A stretch of DNA of 26,877 bases from Clostridia bacterium (GTDB lineage Bacteria; Bacillota; Clostridia; Christensenellales; CAG-1252), in the NCBI GenBank assembly GCA_017615495.1, contig JAGAAA010000109.1:1-26877 (forward strand), in the 5' to 3' direction. The notes under the pieces are model-generated. The model had not been told where the DNA came from. It ran no database searches and saw only the letters and a program-made list of their open reading frames with translations. The translations under genes and the position numbers were made by a program. Shown one piece after another: positions 21,944 through 26,877 of the stretch. Each line of letters begins with the position of its first letter. The stretch's first letter is position 1.

Positions 21944-24900
21944 TTATTCTTCGTCGTCCTTGTGGTCTTTCGCTTCGTCGTCGTCCATCGAGAAGCCGCT
22001 ACTACGCGCGATCACGAGTTCATCGTTGTCGCTATGTGAAGCGGGTTTGGAAGGCGCCACGATGGAGCTATCCGAAATGGCGCTGTCGGAAAGCAAACTG
22101 CTACCGTCGTCCTCTTTTTGATCCTCGTTGAAGAGATCTTCCTTGAAGGAACGGGTGGGTTGATATGCGGCAGCTTTGTCGCCTTTGGGTCTAAAGGCAG
22201 TGGGCATAAAGCCTTTGGGCTTGTTCTCTTCTTTGTCCTTTTTGCCCTTCTTATCCTTTTTATCCTTCTTGTCCTTCTTCTTTTTGTCCTCCTCGGGCTC
22301 GTTTATTTCGATGGGAGAAGGTCCGGCCGCGGGCGTGGGGATATCCATTGCGGCAACGTCTTCGGAAGAAGCGTCAGGTTGCTCCGTAATGACGTTATCC
22401 GACAAGAGGTCGGAGCCGTCGGGTTCTTCCTCCACGGCAGGCGCCGGCGCGGGAGCGGGAGCTTCGGTATGGGTGGGCGCGACGTCGGTAAAGAGGTCAT
22501 CCGTGTTTTCATTGGAAACGGAAAGATCGGGCGCTTGAACGGGCCTGGGCGTGGTATCCGTCACGGCGGTATCGCTGAACAACGAATCGCTTTCGTCCAC
22601 GACGGGAGCAGGCTTGGGAGCCTCTTCCGCGGCTTTCTTGGATGCCTTGCCCTTCTTGAGAGCCGCCTTCTTGACCGCGGCTTTTTCTTCGTTTTTGGCT
22701 GCCTCGATCGCCGCCTTCTTCCTTGCGGACTTCTTGACCAAGTGAATGATCAAGCGAACGAGGAAGTACAGTCCAACGAGGACGATGACGATAATGACGC
22801 CCCAGATCACGTAGAACCATTCTTGCACTTCGGCGATCGCCACGTAGTAAGCGCCGTCATCCGAGTAAACTACGGTCATGCCCGACTGCGTGAAGGGCAA
22901 CGCCTTGCTTGAGCCGTCTTGACGCAACGTCACCACGACAAGCCCGTCGCCCGCGACTTCGTCGTCAATGGGGAGCGTAATGTCAAGCTCGTGCGTAGGT
23001 TGCTCACCGTTTGCGGTTTCAACACGATAGAAACGCACCGTTTTGTAAAGCATAATGCCCGAAAGCATAAACTTACGTCCTTTATAAACCTCGTCTGTCT
23101 TTTCAAGCGAAGTTACCGTCAGGAGGTTTTGCAAGTAAACGACCGTGATCTTGCCTGCTTGCAAGGTGATTTCGTAATTGGGATCGCTGCCCGTCACTTC
23201 CGGCGTAACGAGGTTCTCGCCGTCGTGGAACTCAACTTCCGGAACGCTGACGGTCACCCTGCTTTCCAAGTCCTCACGGAGAGTCGAAGAAAGCCTGCTA
23301 CCGTTTGCGTTAAGGTATTTGAGCATCGGGGTAACGGAACGCCCGGTGTTTTCGTAAGAAGCATCTTCCACCGTAATGATCACGGGACGCGGCGAGATCG
23401 TAAAGGTGGTTTCACCCGAAAGCACACGCCACGTGCCGTTCACTTTTTGTCTGACGGAGAAGGTAAAGAAGTCCGTAACGTCGATGCCGTCGTCGTAAAC
23501 GAGGAAGGAACGCGCGGTGTTATCGGCGTATAAGCGGTATTCGCCAACCGTTTCGCCCTGCACACGACCGACGGAACTCGAGGGGGCAAGTGTCAAGCTA
23601 CCCAACTTATCCGATTCCGCCTTATCCATCGAGAAGGAAATGATAGGCTCCTTATCCCCGTAGTACTTTTGCAAAGTAACGTTCTCGTTCATTTTGACCA
23701 CGACGTTTACGCGGGTGACGGTGTAATACTTGGGCGTCTCGTCAAAGGTAATGACGTAGTTGGACGTCACGCTCTTGCCCATTGCGTTGACCACGTTTGC
23801 CATCGTGCCCTGCAAGATCCTAAACTTAACGGGGCTATCCGCTTCCGGCGTCGTGGAATAAGAGAGCTTGCCGCTCAAACGGTCGCCACCCACGGGCGGA
23901 TTGGTCAAGAAACGCTCCGTAACGTCCACGCCGTACACGCCGTTGCTGTTTTTCAAAGTCATATCCAACACGTAAGCGTTGTTGACGTGCGAGAAGCCTT
24001 GTTGATAAGTTGCTTCTTGGTCTTTGGGGGAGATCTTAAGTTCACGCTTGTTGATGCGGAAGTACTCCGCGATCTTGGTGATGTCGTAATTGGAGCTGAC
24101 GTCCTCGCCCTTTTTGTCAATGACTTTGACACCGGTAAGCGAGATCAAGTACCTGCCCGCGTTTTCACCCGTAGCGCGCTTTGCCTGATACGTAATGCTG
24201 TCGCCGTAGATCAAACGACCGCTGGTGATGGACACGATAAATTCAGCGGGGTCCGCGTCGCCGTAAGTTTTGCATTGCCCCGCTTCCACGGACACCGTGA
24301 TCGGACGAGCAACGATGCGGTAATAGCAATCGCTTTCCAACGCAAGCGTGAAGAGGTCGGAGATGGGATGCGCGCTGTAGACTGCGCCCGTTGCGGCATC
24401 GTTGAGCGCCAAAGTGTTCAAAACGATCGGATAGTCGCCCACCGTGACGGCGCCGTACTCGCCCTTTTCGTAGGACAATGCGCCGACCGTCATCGCCTCC
24501 TTATCCAAAGACGGGAAGATCTCATCGATCAGATCCTCGTCGTAAGAAAGGCGGAAAGCGATCGTGCTTTCGATGGAATAAGGATTGTACTCACGCGTGA
24601 CGAGGATGGTAGTGCCTTCGTGCGCCGATTGCCCGTCACGGAGCAAAACGTTGATCGTAGCCTTCTCGATCGTTGCGGAGAAAGCGGGATATTCCAAATC
24701 GTAATAATCGGCGTACTCCTGCGGGAGGGCGTATTTGCCGCTTTCGGTAAGAGTTACGACGATGTCTTCGCCCGGGAAAACGGAAGCAAATTCACCCGCA
24801 AGGGTGCCCGTAAGGTCAGAAGCCTTAACGCCGTGCACGTTGGCACCGTAGGCAACGCCATCCACCGTCTTGACGGAAACGGTCTTCCTGCGCTCGTCAA

Positions 24901-26877
24901 AAGAAGCGTTGTTTTTGCCATTGAATGACTTGTCCTTTGCCGTAACGCCGCCGATGGAAAGCACTGCTTTCGCGATGGTGAATTCCAGGTAAGGCATAGC
25001 CACCTTTTCACCCGAAGCGCTTTCCGTAAGAGAATAGAAATTGTCCTTCAAGATGGTCTTGCCGCCGTAGGTGTAATCCAAAAGGTCCTTTAAGAACACC
25101 ACTTCCACGGCGTACTCACCCGGCGCGGAAGGCGCGGCGTCTATCAAGGAGAAGCTCGCCCCGCTCTTCTTATAATAGCGTACGCGATAGTGCGTGTCGT
25201 AAGTGAGGGTAACGGCGCAATCCGTCCAAGCATCCGAAACAGCAAACTTGGCTTGATACGACTTGACCGCGGCGTCATAGAAGAGCGATTCGGGAGCGGT
25301 GAAGGAAACCTTCATCAAGCGCTGTTCAAAGATCTCGAAACCGTAAACCAACGTATCGCCGTTTGCAATGTAGTAATCGTTGCCCGCGGTGTACTCGCCG
25401 GAATAATCCTCCAAACGATAAGCAATGATATCTTTGAGGAAGGTGATCTTCACACGATAACTGCCGCTTACCTTAAAGGAAGTCGTGTTCTCGTTGTCAG
25501 CTTCGTCAAGATAGGTGATCTTGTAGTCTTTTCCGTCGCCTTCTTGGAGGGCAACTTCAGAGAAGTTGTTTTCAAACCTGACCGAAATTGTCTTAAACTC
25601 GTTGTTTTCCGCAAAGGTGTCGGGCATCTGATAAAGCACCTTGATCTTGTTTTGATCCTTGATGCGGAAGACGTCGTCCACGTAGCACCATTCGCCTAGG
25701 GCGGATTCACCAAGCAAGCCGTCGCGGTCCTTACCGTTTTTGAAGGTATACTTGGCGAGGTACTCGTCATTCGCACCATCCGGGGACATCAAAACGCGCG
25801 CGACGTAATAGCTCTTTTCAAAGGGTTTGTCCAAACTGCCCGTCCCCGTCACCGTGCCAAGGTAATCCGACGTATAGTAGTAAACCTCGTAATCACCCGC
25901 AAACAAGGCGGAAACGTCGTTTGAATAGCCCGTAGCGGCGTCTTGATACGCCATGAATTTCACTTGCAAGACGCCCTTGCGATCACCCACCGCGGAACCG
26001 GTGTAGTACAACGCGTCTTTTTCGTAATCGTAAACGTAAGTTACGGAGATCTCGCGCGGGGTCACCTTAAAGGTCTGTCCTGCGACGCCCGCGTCCAAGG
26101 TGGGAAGCGAAGTGACTTCCCCGTTGTCCCCGCGGGAATCCACGGAGGAAAGCGAAACGTTTGCGTTGCCGAGGGTGACTTCCTCACGGTAAGCGCCCGG
26201 CATGATAGGATCGCGCGGCGTGGTGTAATGGATGCCGTCGTCCGAATAGTAGTAGGACAAAGACTCGTTCACGTTAATGCCGAACGAACCTTCAAGCACC
26301 CTATCGGTATACCTGCCGTTTAAGCAAAGGTATTCCACTTCGGGGCTGACGATCGAACCGGTCCACATGCGGCTGTAACCGAGAGGGACCACAAAGGTAG
26401 CCTTTAAATTGAGTTTTTGAATGGAGAAGTCAGTCGTGCCGCCCACAAGAGCCAAACTGCCCGACTTATCGTCGTCAAGCACGACTTTGGCGCTGTAATC
26501 GCCCACGTTGACAAAAGGAACGTCGCCATACGCCTCGCCTGCAACCGCGTATTTGACGGAATAGCCCGGCGTAACGGGACGAGACTTATAGGTAAAAGCA
26601 ACGTCGTAGGTTTTGTCGTGCGCGTCGTAAACGAGGTCTTTGCTGGCGTCCGAAACCGTCAAAGTTACGTTGTACTGCGCGGGCACGACGACGAGGGTGA
26701 CGCGAGAATATGCGCCGCAAGTCAAACCTCTTGTCGAATCGGTTTTTAAATAGGTGACGACAAAACGGTACGTACCGGCAAGAACGGGCGCGTCACAAGC
26801 AACGTAATCCGCCCCGTCAAAACGGTAATATGCCGTTTGATAATCCGCAAGTTGGGTAAGCGAAAGGGTCGCCGCAT
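21944..26877 (-). CDS. Giant MBG-like-repeat surface protein with one membrane helix and long cytoplasmic tail (5' end outside window)
   Basis: The frame is open from the window edge to the stop at 21944, at least 1643 residues; the N-terminus and any signal peptide lie beyond 26877. The extracellular part is a chain of beta-rich modules with recurring Y.V.Y...g.....P...GdYsv.v patterns. The clearest MBG-type units hold KTYGDADPAEF (about 24240-24275) and YYGDKEPIISFS (about 23640-23680), each followed by a GExxGxY-like segment and an F.I-like closing strand. One helix lies at about 22817-22745 and is followed by KKSARKK, fixing the C-terminus inside the cell. The tail of about 265 residues has Ala/Lys- and Lys/Asp-rich stretches and five short acidic motifs of the type (D/E/S)-L-(F/L)-x-(D/E). 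No LPXTG, catalytic motif or known tail domain is seen. Adhesion or a structural role is likely but unproven. Confidence 0.85.
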   Translation of the reverse strand, partial: AATLSLTQLADYQTAYYRFDGADYVACDAPVLAGTYRFVVTYLKTDSTRGLTCGAYSRVTLVVVPAQYNVTLTVSDASKDLVYDAHDKTYDVAFTYKSRPVTPGYSVKYAVAGEAYGDVPFVNVGDYSAKVVLDDDKSGSLALVGGTTDFSIQKLNLKATFVVPLGYSRMWTGSIVSPEVEYLCLNGRYTDRVLEGSFGINVNESLSYYYSDDGIHYTTPRDPIMPGAYREEVTLGNANVSLSSVDSRGDNGEVTSLPTLDAGVAGQTFKVTPREISVTYVYDYEKDALYYTGSAVGDRKGVLQVKFMAYQDAATGYSNDVSALFAGDYEVYYYTSDYLGTVTGTGSLDKPFEKSYYVARVLMSPDGANDEYLAKYTFKNGKDRDGLLGESALGEWCYVDDVFRIKDQNKIKVLYQMPDTFAENNEFKTISVRFENNFSEVALQEGDGKDYKITYLDEADNENTTSFKVSGSYRVKITFLKDIIAYRLEDYSGEYTAGNDYYIANGDTLVYGFEIFEQRLMKVSFTAPESLFYDAAVKSYQAKFAVSDAWTDCAVTLTYDTHYRVRYYKKSGASFSLIDAAPSAPGEYAVEVVFLKDLLDYTYGGKTILKDNFYSLTESASGEKVAMPYLEFTIAKAVLSIGGVTAKDKSFNGKNNASFDERRKTVSVKTVDGVAYGANVHGVKASDLTGTLAGEFASVFPGEDIVVTLTESGKYALPQEYADYYDLEYPAFSATIEKATINVLLRDGQSAHEGTTILVTREYNPYSIESTIAFRLSYDEDLIDEIFPSLDKEAMTVGALSYEKGEYGAVTVGDYPIVLNTLALNDAATGAVYSAHPISDLFTLALESDCYYRIVARPITVSVEAGQCKTYGDADPAEFIVSITSGRLIYGDSITYQAKRATGENAGRYLISLTGVKVIDKKGEDVSSNYDITKIAEYFRINKRELKISPKDQEATYQQGFSHVNNAYVLDMTLKNSNGVYGVDVTERFLTNPPVGGDRLSGKLSYSTTPEADSPVKFRILQGTMANVVNAMGKSVTSNYVITFDETPKYYTVTRVNVVVKMNENVTLQKYYGDKEPIISFSMDKAESDKLGSLTLAPSSSVGRVQGETVGEYRLYADNTARSFLVYDDGIDVTDFFTFSVRQKVNGTWRVLSGETTFTISPRPVIITVEDASYENTGRSVTPMLKYLNANGSRLSSTLREDLESRVTVSVPEVEFHDGENLVTPEVTGSDPNYEITLQAGKITVVYLQNLLTVTSLEKTDEVYKGRKFMLSGIMLYKTVRFYRVETANGEQPTHELDITLPIDDEVAGDGLVVVTLRQDGSSKALPFTQSGMTVVYSDDGAYYVAIAEVQEWFYVIWGVIIVIVLVGLYFLVRLIIHLVKKSARKKAAIEAAKNEEKAAVKKAALKKGKASKKAAEEAPKPAPVVDESDSLFSDTAVTDTTPRPVQAPDLSVSNENTDDLFTDVAPTHTEAPAPAPAPAVEEEPDGSDLLSDNVITEQPDASSEDVAAMDIPTPAAGPSPIEINEPEEDKKKKDKKDKKDKKGKKDKEENKPKGFMPTAFRPKGDKAAAYQPTRSFKEDLFNEDQKEDDGSSLLSDSAISDSSIVAPSKPASHSDNDELVIARSSGFSMDDDEAKDHKDDEE

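Noticed and set aside
22220..22300. Lys/Asp-rich repeat in the tail of the giant protein as a tandem DNA repeat or phase-variable tract
   Set aside because: The codons vary and no exact repeat unit long enough for slippage is present; it is a low-complexity protein segment.
23669..24928. A 419-codon open frame on the plus strand inside the giant MBG-like gene
   Set aside because: It is a shadow of the biased sense gene, with no ribosome site or recognisable domain. The same holds for the plus-strand frame at 1309-2427 opposite ppx.

Overview
The window looks like chromosomal DNA of an uncultured Clostridia-type member of the Bacillota (Firmicutes). The pointers are a complete Rnf complex in the clostridial order C-D-G-E-A-B, ribosomal protein L27 with the cleavable Firmicutes N-terminal extension next to its processing protease Prp, a SpoVB-like MOP flippase, a type III pantothenate kinase, and strong Shine-Dalgarno sites for many genes. 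This placement is inference; there is no 16S gene and no search was run. No tRNA, rRNA, CRISPR array, insertion sequence or phage gene was seen, and no stretch over about 300 bases lacks a gene.

Layout. Bases 93-884 (+) encode a membrane-anchored XRE regulator, ending at a bidirectional terminator. On the minus strand from about 7520 down to 937 lies an energy operon: rnfC, rnfD, rnfG, rnfE, rnfA, rnfB and a Ppx/GppA phosphatase with an HD domain. Four successive junctions are ATGA start/stop overlaps. Upstream of it (7633-8450, minus) sits a pair of half-length TauE/SafE (TSUP) permease genes, also joined by an ATGA overlap, with a perfect 16-bp palindrome between them and the rnf promoter. 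Bases 8553-12839 (+) encode a 1428-residue multi-domain surface protein with one C-terminal membrane helix. It is followed by a SpoVB/Wzx-like flippase (12960-14525) and a two-gene ABC-2 exporter (14596-16415) with its own consensus promoter.

From 19131 down to 16487 the minus strand carries maf, a divergent MreB-like gene, and rplU-prp-rpmA (L21, Prp, L27). This resembles a condensed form of the Bacillus maf-mreBCD-minCD...rplU-ysxB-rpmA region, but with no mreC, mreD or minCD. On the plus strand follow a divergent TspO/MBR-like membrane protein (19291-19767) and the coaX-hom operon (19837-21885). The window ends inside a very large minus-strand gene (21944 to beyond 26877) for an MBG-like-repeat surface protein with one transmembrane helix and a tail of about 265 residues predicted to be cytoplasmic.

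How it fits together. Rnf couples ferredoxin oxidation to NAD+ reduction and ion pumping; the co-transcribed Ppx/GppA links the operon to polyphosphate or (p)ppGpp metabolism. L21, Prp and L27 form a ribosome-assembly unit in which Prp trims L27. The two giant proteins share an uncommon architecture: repeated beta-rich extracellular modules, a single C-terminal helix and a charged cytoplasmic tail, instead of a sortase signal.

The most notable signals are: three consecutive perfect inverted repeats covering the coaX promoter; two genes (maf and coaX) whose -10 box lies exactly 6 nt before the ATG, implying leaderless mRNAs; a degenerate MreB with altered phosphate-binding motifs; a Rex-like palindrome upstream of rnf; and the two tailed surface proteins. 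No obviously new defence or mobile system is present.
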